This document shows, piece after piece, positions 49,721 to 62,800 of a DNA stretch of 64,000 nucleotides. Under the pieces are notes generated by a model. It had not been told where the DNA came from. It saw nothing but the letters and a program-made list of their open reading frames with translations, and made no database searches. Position 1 is the first letter of the stretch. The number at the start of each line of letters is the position of its first letter. Location: NCBI RefSeq assembly GCF_002234675.1, contig NC_019862.2:27510707-27574706 (forward strand). Reading direction: 5' to 3'. The position numbers were made by a program, and so were the translations under genes. The DNA is from Oryzias latipes. Taxonomy: Eukaryota; Chordata; Actinopteri; Beloniformes; Adrianichthyidae.

Positions 49721-50816
49721 GTGCGTTCAGTCCATCGGACATGAAAGCACCGGAGTCAGCTAAGCAGCAGTCAAGGAGGAGGGGAGAAACTCAGGCAGGG
49801 TGCCAGACCTCAAACAGGGTTGGTCGGCCCGGCTTTCAAATGAAGCTTTCTTTCAGACGCTAAAAGCACAAGTAACTAGAAGAAGCTGCATTTGCAGAAG
49901 GAAATTCAGGGTTGAATGCTTTTTGGGTGAATTAAAATGAAACTTAAAAGGGTAATGATTGGCAAAAAAATAAATAAACAAAGTTGACCATAAATAAAGG
50001 GATATTTTGGTGAAAAATGTTAGCGCCGGGTCTCGAACCAGCGAGCGTCTGCACCAGGGATTCCCCATGTGTTTCAATGAAGGCAAAAATCCTGGAAATC
50101 CTTGAATATCTTGGAAAGTTTGACTGTGACCAAAAGTCATTGCTGGAAAAAGCTGAACATTTTAATAGTTGAATGGTTAAAATGTCTGAAACATTGTAGG
50201 AGTTAAGCAGCAAAAAATGGCAGAAGATAACGTAATAAAGAGAAACAGAAAAACAATGGGCTAAAGTCAAGCATTCAAATCCTTTTTTCCTGCGTCTCCT
50301 TTATGCTTTACAGCTTTTAACTAATAACCGTAACTGCCAACAAATATCTGATTCTACCATGTTGAACTCATGTCTACAGTCCGACTCCCTCTGCTGAAAT
50401 GCTGCATATGAAGGGAAATGAAAACAGAGGGCCGGATGCTGAAATCATTTATTTAAATTTGATGACAAACAGAGGTGACAGAGGTGTACATTTCAAACCT
50501 CAAACTTAGATCTTGGACCAATTTTTTCCCACAGAAGCCTTTGATATTTGTTTTTTGTTTAAATAAAAAAAAAAAAGAATAAAATGAAATCTGAGTGCGG
50601 CAATCCTAAACCAGCTTTTAGCATGGCCCAAACTGACTCTTGGCTGAACATAACATTAATTTGAAAACATTAAGAGAGGGGCGCCTGTTAAAACCAGTAA
50701 AACTCAACAATTCTGCCTCTGTGAATAAAAAACTGCAGAGAACTGAACACAGGATGGTCCGACCACGTCACCTTAATCTCCGACCAACATAATTTATCCA
50801 GGGCATCATGTCATGT
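49721..50816. other. Gap, tmem131 3' UTR at right
   Basis: No gene seen from 49721 to about 50440. AATAAA on the minus strand at 50448-50453 is a plausible tmem131 poly(A) signal, giving a 3' UTR of about 370 bases up to the stop at 50817-50819. Confidence 0.45.
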
Positions 50817-53800
50817 TTAATTGCCGGCGTCGGAGGAGCTGGGCCAGGGCTCGGAGCTTCGGCGGCTCAGGGTGGGACGCCAAATGTTCCAGGGATTGTA
50901 GGTGCGGCTCATCTCTGTGGAGACGGGCGATGACGGGGCGGGGCTGCTGACCAGATCGGGCAGGACCGCTGAATTGGTTGAAGCCGGGAACGGGTGTAAG
51001 GCTGAATCTGCGGTTGCTGACCAAATGGAGCTGCTGTAGGGCGTGGGTGCAGACCAGGGATTACGGGTGTTTCCCAGGAGTGACTAAACAAAACGTAAAA
51101 AGCACAGGTACTCTGTCATGAGCAGCATCTGAGAGGAGATCTATATGTGGGGGTGGAGCTTACTGTGGTTGTGGCAGTGGGGGAGCTGGAGCTGCTGGGC
51201 CAGGAGTGCAGAGGGTCACTGTTTGGTATGTCCCAGATGGGGGGAGGGACAGGGGAGAACTCGGACCAAGTGGGCTGAGGTTCAGATGACTTCTGGATAT
51301 TCATTCCTCTGAAAACTAAAAACCAACACGTGTGCATACTTCAGCTCATGCAGTCTTTGTTTAACCGGTCGCTCGACATTCTTCCGCCACGTGAAGACGG
51401 CGTTACCTCTGGACAGATTGAAGGGGTTGCTGGGGCCGAAGGCGGAGAAAGAGTTGGTGGTCTGGTAGGTTGGACTGCTGGTTGTGTCGATTGGACTCCA
51501 CAATCCGGAGCTTTGAGAGGAGAAACGGGGAGATGAAGGGAGAACTTCTGTGAGGAGAATCACCTGCTTGCATTTCTCACCTGTCAGAGCTGTCGCTCTC
51601 CACGGAGGTCATGTGAGCCAGAGTCTTCCCAGAGTGGTCCATTTTAGCCGAGCCGGAACCGCCTGGGAACATAATGCAGGACGGTGAACACGGCGCGATG
51701 GGACCCACAGCAGTCACCTGAGCGTTGCACAATCACCTGGGCTTTTGTCATAACCTGCAGCTACAGCAGCAAAGGTCGGGTTCCCATTTTTACCCAGAAG
51801 AGGAGTGACCGCACTCGGTTTATTTCCGGGAGCCTTTTTCTGGTTCATCTCACTGCAACAAAACACAAAATATGAGTAAAACATAAGGAAAACAAACAAA
51901 CCGGATCATAAGAAAATTGATCAAGTGTAACTCTGACGCTACGTTCACAAGCATTGCAGAGGGTGAACGCAGCTCGACACTCTTGTGTGTTGGTAAATGA
52001 CCATGCTACGCTCATCTATGGAGGTGGCTAGATTGGATCCCGGAGGCCGTGGAGGGTTCTGGAGAACCCGGTCAAACCTTTGGGCTGTGGAAAACCAGCA
52101 ACGATGGGAGTTTCAAAGAGACGGAAATTCAATGTTTGTGAGAGAACCGCAGAGGATTTCCAACCGTCTGCAGAACACATTTAATGCTGGATTCTGATGA
52201 GACGGGAGGATTTTTCAGGGAGTCTGTACTGTTGTACATCACTCCTCCGTTCTGTTCGGTAATGCTGAATCACTTTCATGGTCCTAAAAAAAAAATTCCT
52301 ATAATGAAAACATTTTTCAACTCAGAAATCTGTGTTTGATAAAACATGAGGTTTTGAGGCTTTAAAAGACCCACGTCGATGAAAATAACGTTATTGTGTT
52401 CTTGTACCATTTTTCTAATGATAGAGGACATTTATGTAAAGATAATTAAAATTAGTTCTGCATTTGAGTATTTCAGGATCAGAGGTAAAAAAAAAAACAG
52501 CCCACTGGGTGGGCCACAAGCTTCCTGCTCCGCTCCATTCTGATGCATCCACTTGCAGACTAGCAGATCCACCAACGTCTTTGTTTTCCTCATCTGAGCT
52601 GGAATCTGGATCCAATATTGCTCGCCATTTTTGTTGCTCCGCTAATGTTAGGTTGGGGGTTTTAGGGGCTGTAAGCTAGCGGGAGAGAGTGCAGACAAAT
52701 GAGTGACGGGAAAGGGGGCGAGGTAGTCCACCCTGCAACTCAGAGGTGAACTTCTGCTGCTCTGCAGAAACTGTTTTGTTTCGTGATTATGGCTAAAAAC
52801 GAGGGGAATCCTAATTAAAGGATCGCTTTGCAAATAAATCAAAAGATGAGTAGAGTGGGACTTTGAACTGTAGGAGCACGTGGATACCTGCTACTGTTGA
52901 GCACGCTGCTGTAAGTGCACCGGGGCAGCAGACTGGGGGAGGTAGGTGGTGGAGAGCAGGTCCCAGTCGGGGCAGAACTCTTCAGAAAAGGATCTGCATT
53001 TATGGTCTGGAGGGAGATCTGCTGGAGGCTGGCTGCTTCTGCAAGGGAAGCGCAGAAAGTCAGCGCCAGCGGGGCGTGGCTGGAAACTGGAAACGGCTTC
53101 AGGTCTCGACTCACGAATACCGTTAACGGAGACGGGGAAATCCCACTCAGGGGAGGAAAACTCCTTCTCTCCTTCAGAGCTGCTGCTGTGGCCGAGCTCA
53201 GGCACAGAGGAACTGGTGGACAGTTTGGGTGAAAAGGAGGGGCGTCCTTCCTCCTGCTTTCTGTCTACTGAAAAACACACACAAACACACACAGGTGAAG
53301 AGGCAGAGGCGAGCTGCAGCAGGATCAGGGTTCAGGTGAGAGCTTACATCTCTGTTTCTGCACGGGTCTGGTCTTTGGGATGTTTAACTTGCGCAGTTTG
53401 TCCTCCAGTGGAACATACGGCAGCTCCAGGGAGCTGAGTGCAAACAAGATGTTGACAAAATGGAGTCAGAAGCTAATGGAATGGCAAGTATGTGCTTGGT
53501 TTTTTTCTGGAAACATACCTGGATTTTTCTACTGGACTGTCCTTTTCTCTGGCTCCTGGTTTCTTTGTTTTGGGTTTAGAATACTCCTCTTTTACTTTTC
53601 CAGGATTTACTGTCCTGCCCTTCTTCTTTATTGGTTCCTGTAAGAAGGGATGGATGTTAAAGGAGAACCCCAGGAAACCATCTGCAGTTTTGCGGCTCTG
53701 CATTTTTGCTCTGAGCACCTCTTTGACGCTGGTTTCCACGTCTGGGTTGGAGGTTTCTGTGGTGGTGGAGGAGCTGTCGTCATTGTCGGCCAGGTTATCT

Positions 53801-56800
53801 TTGCCCCCGTCTCCCTGAGTCTTTACCGTTAATTTTTTCTCTTTTTGTGGTTTCTTTCTGGGACCTTTTGTTTTCGTTGGATGCTTCCCTTTGGGTTCCA
53901 GTGCTGAGGCAAAGAAAAGAGAAAGAAAACCATGGTTAAGAGGAATGCAAACAGGGCGCCGCGCCGCGCCATCTGATGCGAGCGGACGTACCTTTCTGCT
54001 GAACGGCCTGAGAGCTCTGCTCCTGAACTGCTTCGCCGCTGTGCGACTCTGGGCGCTCCAGGTCGTTGTCCATGGCTCCTATCAGGTTGGCGTAATCTGC
54101 ATCGTCGGGGCAGAATGCTCCTTGAGGCCCCGATGATGCAGCTGAAGTTTCTAAGGGTTTGTGCGTCCGAGTCTTCCGGTTGATAGGCTGGCACACGAGT
54201 GAAGGGCCTTCTGGGCACAAAGAAGTCCCTTTGGACATCTGTGGGGACGTGGCCGTCCCAGATGAGCGGCTAAACGCGGGCTTGGACCTTTTTTCTTGCG
54301 AGTTTGGCTCTGGAACGACGCGATCGTTTGCCAGCCGGCCTGCAGCCCGCACTGTCCCGTTGCTGGCTGGGCATAATCCTCTGTTGTTCTGAGTCGAGTC
54401 GCTGTAGTCGTTCAACCTGAAAGATGACAGGAAAGTCGTCTCTACTCTGAAATGCTTCCTCTGTCCACCTGCTACGCTCCAGGGTTCCTGCACTTGTGTA
54501 TAAAGCAGCGTAGATCCTGCATGAACATTCTCCAAAACTAGAGACCCAATGCACCAAAATAACACCCGGTAACACCACAGATGTCACCGGGGACTGAGAA
54601 ACAACAAACACTGAACTACAGCAACTCTCACCGTTTGTGCAGTAATCACAACAGATTCTCGTGAAGTTATGCATAGCGGCTCAAAGCCGCCATTATTCTC
54701 GACAGAATCGGTGTTTTATGTTGACTCCGTAAACACTTCACTGCCCTAAAGTGTTGCATATCAGTGCTTTTCACCGAATCCACTGGATTTACATGATTGA
54801 GCGAATGGTTGAGGAGTTAGGGCAGTCAAAAGAATGCAAACACTGGAGCTAAAACTAGCAGCTGCAAAGCAAAGCGAAACAAATTCAAAGTGCCCCAATA
54901 AAGATGTAGCTGCTCCCTTCAGGTTAACAAAGCAAACGCAGAGGAAGACGGCTGATAAGGAGCGATTTCACAGCCACATAAGGTAAAAACAGGAAGGCAT
55001 CCATCAGCAGCTGACACTGGACAGGACGGTGCTCTCCCTCTCTCAGGCTGCTTCATATCCACGGTTATTGATTTTTGGAGTAAATCTTTCAGAGTTTTTC
55101 TCAGCACTAAAGCACGGACAGACGGCTGTATGTGCACAGAAGCACACACTTAAGATGTAGACTGCTCCGTCTTATCTGTGTTTAGGTTCTGTATCTATGT
55201 CTGCTCTAATCACGTGGTTTCGCTCAGAGCTAAACGCGCTAAAAGCTTTCACAGTGGAAGTCAAACAAACCCCTTTAAGTCAAATAACTTTGTTTTTTTC
55301 CCCCTTTTTGTCTTTTTCAGGTTCTACAAAAGTATTTTATTGCAATGTTGACCTGTGTGGATTCTGCACGTGACAAATGAGGCTTCATTCATTCATTCAC
55401 ACACTCCTCAAAAACTCCTCCTGGAAGGAGTCTTCTGGAGTACTGATCGTCTATGGAGCCTGTATGCACCCCGTTTTTTTTTTTACAGTGCGACAAACAC
55501 TGGATTATCTTTGAATAACCAAACTGCTCAGGACTTTCTCCATCACCCCCTTCCTATTAGAAAATACTCTGAACCATTATTTTGAAAGGAAAGTCTTCCC
55601 CTCGTCCTCGTCCTGTCATTTTTTGTTTTTCCGTGTTAACAGAGTAAAAAGAGTGATGCTAAAGTGAAGCTTCAAGTCGAAGCATTTTAGCTTTGATCCG
55701 TTAGGAGTCCCGCTCTTCCATCTGATCCCTGCAGAGACACAATCTGCCTTCTCTGTTACTGACCAACTCCATCAGGTGATTCCAGATCCCGATTGACTAA
55801 ACGCACCTGGAAAACAAGCAGGTTGCCAGATCTGGGACCAGCATCAAGCCAATGTTTGAGCAACTTTTGAATTCCTCTAACGGTTTTTGCTTCAAGAATT
55901 ATAAAAAACATAATTCAAACTTTTATTTGTAGACTCCAGTTTGGTGTTTTTCCACAGTGCACTTACTTTGAATCACCGTCGATCTGCACGATCTCCCTGA
56001 GGTTAAAGGGCTTCCCCGTCTCCAAGCAGGTGCTGGGCTCCACAGACACGCGTCTCTTGAAGGGCTCCCAAATGCTCTGAGCTTCCAGGTAGGCCGTGGC
56101 AATCACCAGCAGAAACATGCAGCTGCAGAGACAGAGACGGCCCGTTGGTCAGGCTGACCTTAAGGGTGGCGATGCCGCCGTGGCGCCGCTCTCACCTCAT
56201 GATGACGGACACGATGATGTGCAGCTCCAGCTCCCAGTCTGGCCTGGGAAGAGTCTCGGCGCATGCACCCAGCATGTGGTAGGGCAACGAGGCGTTCAGG
56301 ACAAACACAAACTCTGAGCCCCCATCGGTCACCAGCTTTAGCTCCCTGATCACTCGTGACGAAGTGAAGTCGGGTGTAAACCTGAAAGCACAGGAAGTCT
56401 CTGTGATCCTCATGATGGAGGGAAATGATCAAATGTTTGTGTGGGGGGGTTAATTTAGAACTGTGTGGCCTTTGACAAAGGACTGTTTTAAAATAAATAA
56501 GCAACCATGTTTTCCTGTCTCTCGTGTCATACTAAACTTTACATTTCTATTTGTAAAAAGCCACGCAAGAAAATAAAATGTCAAATCTAACCTAAAGAAA
56601 GGCCTTAGGGAAAGTCAAAACACTTCAATCAACAAAGGAAGTGAAGATTTTTTATTTGGCTGCATTTTCTGTTCTTAACATTTGGGACAAAGCATTTGCA
56701 GACTTCAAAAACAATAAGGAAACTTGTCAAGATCCAACTTCACTTCAGTTTTGTCAGTTGTAAAGCTGCCACTTCTGTCCCACCGTTTACACCTCTTTAT

Positions 56801-59800
56801 ACCACGGTCCGGGTGAATACTCAATTCTGATTGGCTGCTGGGTGTGAATCAAAAAGTGATAATCCACAGTGATATTGCACACCTAAAAAAGAAGTTCCGG
56901 TCACGCAGCTGAAATTTTCTATATCGCTGCGCTGGCTTCTTTAAAACAAACTTTAGCTTCCTCATCTGGACAGAAACAAGCGGCAAGAGGAGAACTTTCT
57001 GTCTGAGCTGATGCTTTATTCAACCCATCGTGACCATCAGCTTAGCTTTTCTTTGCTGCTGCAGTCGAGATCGGTGCCAGCTAAGCGGTGTGTTGTCATG
57101 TTAACGTAAAAAATAATCTGCTTTTGTGGAAAAAATGCGATCTAAACCATACAAATAAGAATATTAAGTACGAAAAACTGATTGAATATTTATTTCTTTT
57201 GTAATTGACCATGGTATGAGCGGGTTAATGGCCTTCAAAGTGTGCATTATCAGAATTGACGCTCATTGTGGATCATTAACCCTTACTTATTTGATCTATT
57301 ATGTGTCATATATTTGACCTTTTCTATTAATACTATATTGCATCTTATTTTTTCTACTGGGGATTTGAATTTATTTTCATATTTTCTTCTTCATCCTTCT
57401 TGCACTCCTGCAAAGTTTACATGTTGAACACTTGAAGAAAGCAGCATTTCCTGCTGCATATATGCATACAAATCACATTTGAATTTGGAGCAAAAAGTCT
57501 GTTTTTAAAAAGTATAAACAGTCTTAAAACCAACTCGTCTAGCTTCTTCTCTCCTCGTGTTGACTCAGCTAGGTGTAATGAAAAGGACGGTCTCGCTCCA
57601 ATTCACGCAGAGATGAATGGACAGTGAAATGAGGTGTGGTCATGTCCTGAACTTTGCAGAAAAATTGCGGCAAAGATTTCCTGGAACTAGACTTATCCCT
57701 CTTTGCAGAAGTTGGGCTGCTCAGGCCCAGACAGAGGAATGAGAATCTTTCAGTCCAATTCTCAGCCAGCTCGTCAAAACTGATTAAGCCATCCCAAGTG
57801 GAATATTACCAGTCACCAGCATGTAAACACCTAATTCACAAAAACATGTAATAAACAGAAGAACGCAGAGTTTCCAGACTGTTTCAATCATCTGATTAGG
57901 TTTTCTGGAAACTTTTTCTCCATTTTTCTTTGTTGGAGTTGTAATCCCAACTTTTCAGGGTTATCTGTAAATGATATATAGAATTAGCCTCATGGCTCCA
58001 CTTTCAGAGAAAACTAAAACACATTTTTGTTTGTTAATCTTGACTACAAATGTCAGGATTCAAAGAAAGAAAAGAAAAATAAAAAGTCATGTTTTTACCA
58101 CTAGTTTCATGATTTGCAACATTCTGGCTACACCAAAGAGGACTGGAACAGGAACGTTCCTGCTCCTGCAGTGGGAGTCAACACAAATGCTTTTAACCTT
58201 TGAAGTAGTGCATGTAAACTGTGCAGAGCCAGTTCGTGTTGACAACAAAAACCTGAGTCATCAGACTGAAATGCTTCTGATTTAAAGGTCTCCGTAGCAG
58301 GACAGCGTTCCTGCAGGTTCACTCGTCCTAAAGCAAATACTAGCCAAAGATTTCAGGTGTGCTGTGTTAGCTGACATGTACCTGTCAGTTTAAGCCAATG
58401 ACCTTCTTTTCAGTCACATTATCGACACGCCGTTGGTTTGTCTAAAGGTTCTGTAGGCGGGAAATTTCTAAAAACAAAACACCGAGTATGGATACACTTC
58501 TGCACAAACTCAGGAGGAAAACTGAGACTTCAGCATCACTGAATATAAAACCTCTATATTGTCTCCAACCATGAAGGATCTGAGGTTTGCCCGTTTCATG
58601 TGGATTTGGTCACTTACAGTATAATAAGGTCTTTAGAGGAGTTTGGTTCCAGTGCAAACTCCTGACAGTTGAGAACTTTGAATCCATATCCCTCACAAGT
58701 CTGCCCGTTGATTTCTGCTGATCTGATGGTGATGGGGAGCAGCCCTGTGTTTTCCACTCTGAAGGTTCTTTTCAGGGTGAAGTTTGGCTCTTTGACTTTT
58801 GACTCTGGACAAGAGAACAGAATAAAAAGATAAGGGTTTAGGAAAGAAAGAACTAAACTTTTACACATTAAAAAACCTGCCATTTTGGGTTCACCACAAG
58901 AACTCTTTTCATTCAGGTTTAACAATTTCACATTTTTTCCCCAAGACTCACGTGATTGTTTCACAGAAAATGTTTTGAAATGCAATAACTTTGCCATTAA
59001 AACAGAGCAAATAAGTAAAAACCTCAGGTCCCTTCAAGTTAACTGCTGCTTTCTACAAACGTGGCTGCAAAGAGCAAATGATTCCCTCAGTTAGCTGCTG
59101 TTTGACAGTCCTACACGTCACAAGTCTGTCCTAAAGACGGCAATGCTGCTCATATGGTGAAAACTGTGACTGATGATGGGCTGTTTGTCGTTACATAAAT
59201 GGAGTAAGAAGCGATGAGCGAACCTCATGGAGATATGACCAATAAGTGAAATAAACCCGCCATTGTTCTAAATGAGGGAGGATGCAAGACAGAATCTGCA
59301 GGAGGGACATGTTTAACATTGTGCCAAACAGTTAATGGATCATTTCGATAAAGAAAAAGTCAATCCACTGTTTCTTTTAGGTAATATTAGTTGCACAGTG
59401 GTCCTTAGCCATTTCACAGTTTCACAATTGTGTTCTGCATCCTGATTGGCCGGATATCACTGTCAATCAATCTCCATGGCGTGTCTCCTATGCAGAATTT
59501 GTTGAGGTTGCGAAATGTATACGAATATTAGACACCAACCAGGTATTTATTTTCTTTTTACAATAATGAACTTCTTTTCTTTATAAAAGATAGAAAGTGG
59601 TGAAAATGCGGATGTCTGTCTGAGAAAAAGAGTTAAAAGTGTATGAAGTGTGTAGTTTTACACAATTAAAACATCTATAATTATTGTAAACCATAAAAAT
59701 GACATTTAGCAGATTATTTTCAGAACTTTACTCCCATGACAAACAAAGGTACACAGTTTGGGATGTGAACGACAGTAACAGGGTGCCACCTGTCGGTGTG

Positions 59801-62800
59801 TAACACATGAGCTTCTAGAGGAAAAACACTCTCAAAGACAATTCTGAACCAATGAAAGCTTCCTATGAAGAGCTGAACCAGTTCTAGCAACAAAGGGTAG
59901 ATAGACACCATATTTACCCTCATGGATCACCAGTTTAATTTCTGTGAGGACAGATCAGACGGCAATCTAGTGTACAACCAAACCAAACCTGAATTTAGTC
60001 AAGTCAGAACGAAGACCCCTGAACCTGAAAGCTGATGATAGAAAGTTTGCTTTGTTATTTTCCTGCCTTTCCTCTGCTCCTCCAAACTCCTGTTGGATGA
60101 AAACTCCTCTGAAGCAGCACTGAACTCTGACATTCTTCACCTTGATGAGCAACACAGCAGCAGAAATGACAGACCATGTGACAGCTGGGCCAGATGAAAC
60201 GCAGATTAAAGGTCTGCATGCAGGCCAGGTAAACAACATGATACCAGTCGATTCGTTTCTAGATTTTATCTGGTCATGAACAGGACACACATCTGAACTT
60301 ATTTGACTGTGCAGCAAAAAAAAAAAAAAAAAGAAAGAGCTCACTGTCTGCACAGTCTTTCAGCAGCGCTTCAGTCATCTTGAACCTCAGCGAGCTGCCG
60401 GGACCTGGGGGCTTCCCCCCAACCTTCAGGCTCTCGGTTGTGCCTCGTCCATGAAGCACTATGGTGTCGATCACAGTCAGGTTGTTCCTAAACAGGAAAC
60501 ACACAGCTTCAGAAGATGTTTTCTAAAAGAGGGGCCTTTGCTTTGGAAGTGAAGCCGTTACCGGACTATGAGGAGCGAGGAGACGCTGTGGTTCCTGACA
60601 GGAGTGAACCTCACACTGAGGGATTTGACTTCTCCGGGCTGCAGGAGGAGGTTGTACACAAACGGTCTGGTGGAACCTTCCACAAACCCCGTGCTGCTCT
60701 TTACCACAGAAGTCTGCAAACAGATCACACAACCACAGGAAAATGATTTCACAAACGCAGATAAAAAGTAGGATTTGAAACAGCAATGAAAAGAGCACTC
60801 ACCTGATTTCTGTGAACCTGGAACTCCAGGGTGTCTACATCAATATTGATGTTGGACAAATTTCCTGAAGGGAACCTGGAGAACAAAGATGAAGGAGGTA
60901 AGTTTGAGCAGCGAAAAAATGGATGAAAGAGCGCCCCTGATTTAGCAGATGTCTGACCTGTCTGCCAGCTTTCCAGAGAACACAGACGGGTTGGGCAGCA
61001 GAGCCAAGGGAAGAACCTGGACGTAGATCGGGACGTCTGCAGGGTTCTGCAGAATCACCTCCTCATCCTGCAGAAACAGAAACGCTTTGAAGTTGCACAT
61101 TTGCATGAATGCGTGCATGCAGGAGGACATCTTGGCGGCCGCACTCACGGAGGAGCTTTTTGTGTTGGTTAGGGGGAAGGTGATTTGCTGTGAGGAGTTG
61201 ACCAGCGAGGGCCAGATCAAATGGGCCGTTACTCTGGCTTGCACATTCTTCTGGAGGTCTGTGTTGACCTCAAACACTGCTTCAATCCTTAGGTGACAAA
61301 CACAAAACGTTAAAACGGCCGAGAGGATCAACCAAAGTCAGCTCGGCGTTACGGAGAGGAATGCGCTCACTTGTGTCCAGAGCGCTCTTTGAGCTCCTTC
61401 CAGCGCTTCAGGAGTTTCTGGTGAAGATCTACATCGGCATCCCAGATATCCTCCTGTAGTGCCAACCCGTGGGGCTTCAAGTCAGCTGTAGAGAACAAAA
61501 AGGGGGTTCATTCTTTAACACGTCACATTTAGCTTCAGCATGTTCTCAATTTAAACCTGGATTTCCACCTGACTCTAGCAAAGAGGCTGTAAAGGCATAG
61601 AAAGGATTCATTTTGCTGCATTTTTGTGGGATCTTTATCACCTGAACAAACACAGAAAAAGAAAACCTGAAGCACTGAGAATGAGACCATGCACAGGTAT
61701 CATCTTATATAACCACACGTTCTTTCACAATCATCTCAACTTTCATCATGGAAACTATTTCTTCCTCATTTTGACTCCCAACTGAAGTAAAGCAGGTAAT
61801 TCCAGCCTCTTTCACAACAGCAGAGCAACATTCAGTTATTTTAACCAAAGCTGCAGCAACGAATCAGGAAGGTAAAATTCAACGAGTTTACTGCGCTTTC
61901 TTCGTTTGTGCACCCACCTCCTCTTTGCTCATAGGAATGAGCAGAGTTAAGGGTCTAATTAATCTGTAGAGACCTGCAGCTGTGTGGCTCGTTTCGCTTC
62001 AGCCCCCTTCCTTTAAACAGGTTTTTCTCGTTTGACTTCGAACGTGCAGCCCTGGTAACTTCCCATCACCTTCCTGAGACATGACAACACTTTCAAACTC
62101 TGCCCTGTTGCTTTGGGAGAAAAGAATAAAAAGGACAGCGCACTAACAAATCCCAGCCCCTCCATATGGTCCGTCTTTGCCAAAATGCACTCCCTCCAGG
62201 TGTCAATACAGTAGTTTTTAACAAAAGTCTGAGGCAGCTGCTGGTGAGGCATGATGGCCAAAATATACGGTTACCAACTGCCAGTTTTGTTTGTGAAGGC
62301 AGATATCTGAGGGGGTGGAGGAAATCAAACAATCAAACTGTGATCTCACCTGGAGATACACCTGAGTCACCTGAGTCACACAACCTTCTTCTAAATAAAT
62401 GCCTCTTTAACCCTTAAATCAAATATTTCTGTTGTATTAAATAAAAGAGAAAATCCAGAAATAAATACAAACACGGCAATGTTTAAAAGTTAGAACTACT
62501 TTTAAAGTATGAAAAAAAATAAAAGCTTTGAAAAAAAACAGTTGTCCTAATCAACAATTTTTTAAAAAGGGTTTAAGATTTTAAAAAAAAGTTTATCTTT
62601 CAGAATTTCTTTCAGAATTTCTGACATTGTCCAGCTTTTTAAGTTGAATAATCCAGATAAATCTCTTTAATATTCACATATATCCTCTCTGCATGTGAGC
62701 TTTATGCTGCACAGACCCCAGATCCGTGCACCAACATCGCATCGGATGCCTCAAATTTGCTGCTTGACACCCAAAAATGTGATCAGACGCGTGTGGGAGG

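Noticed and set aside
52891-53292. Minus-strand 133-codon ORF as a single tmem131 exon
   Set aside because: It reads through a short intron. Splicing GTGAGT (53114) to CAG (53039) restores the conserved SLQTINAD frame.
61557-61641. Candidate extra tmem131 exon reading [17 protein letters not shown]
   Set aside because: It has a good acceptor and open frame, but exon 63605-63680 ends in phase 1 and joins directly to 61485 in phase 1, giving LPFVLKSDLKPH, which parallels human TMEM131. Including the extra segment breaks the phase.
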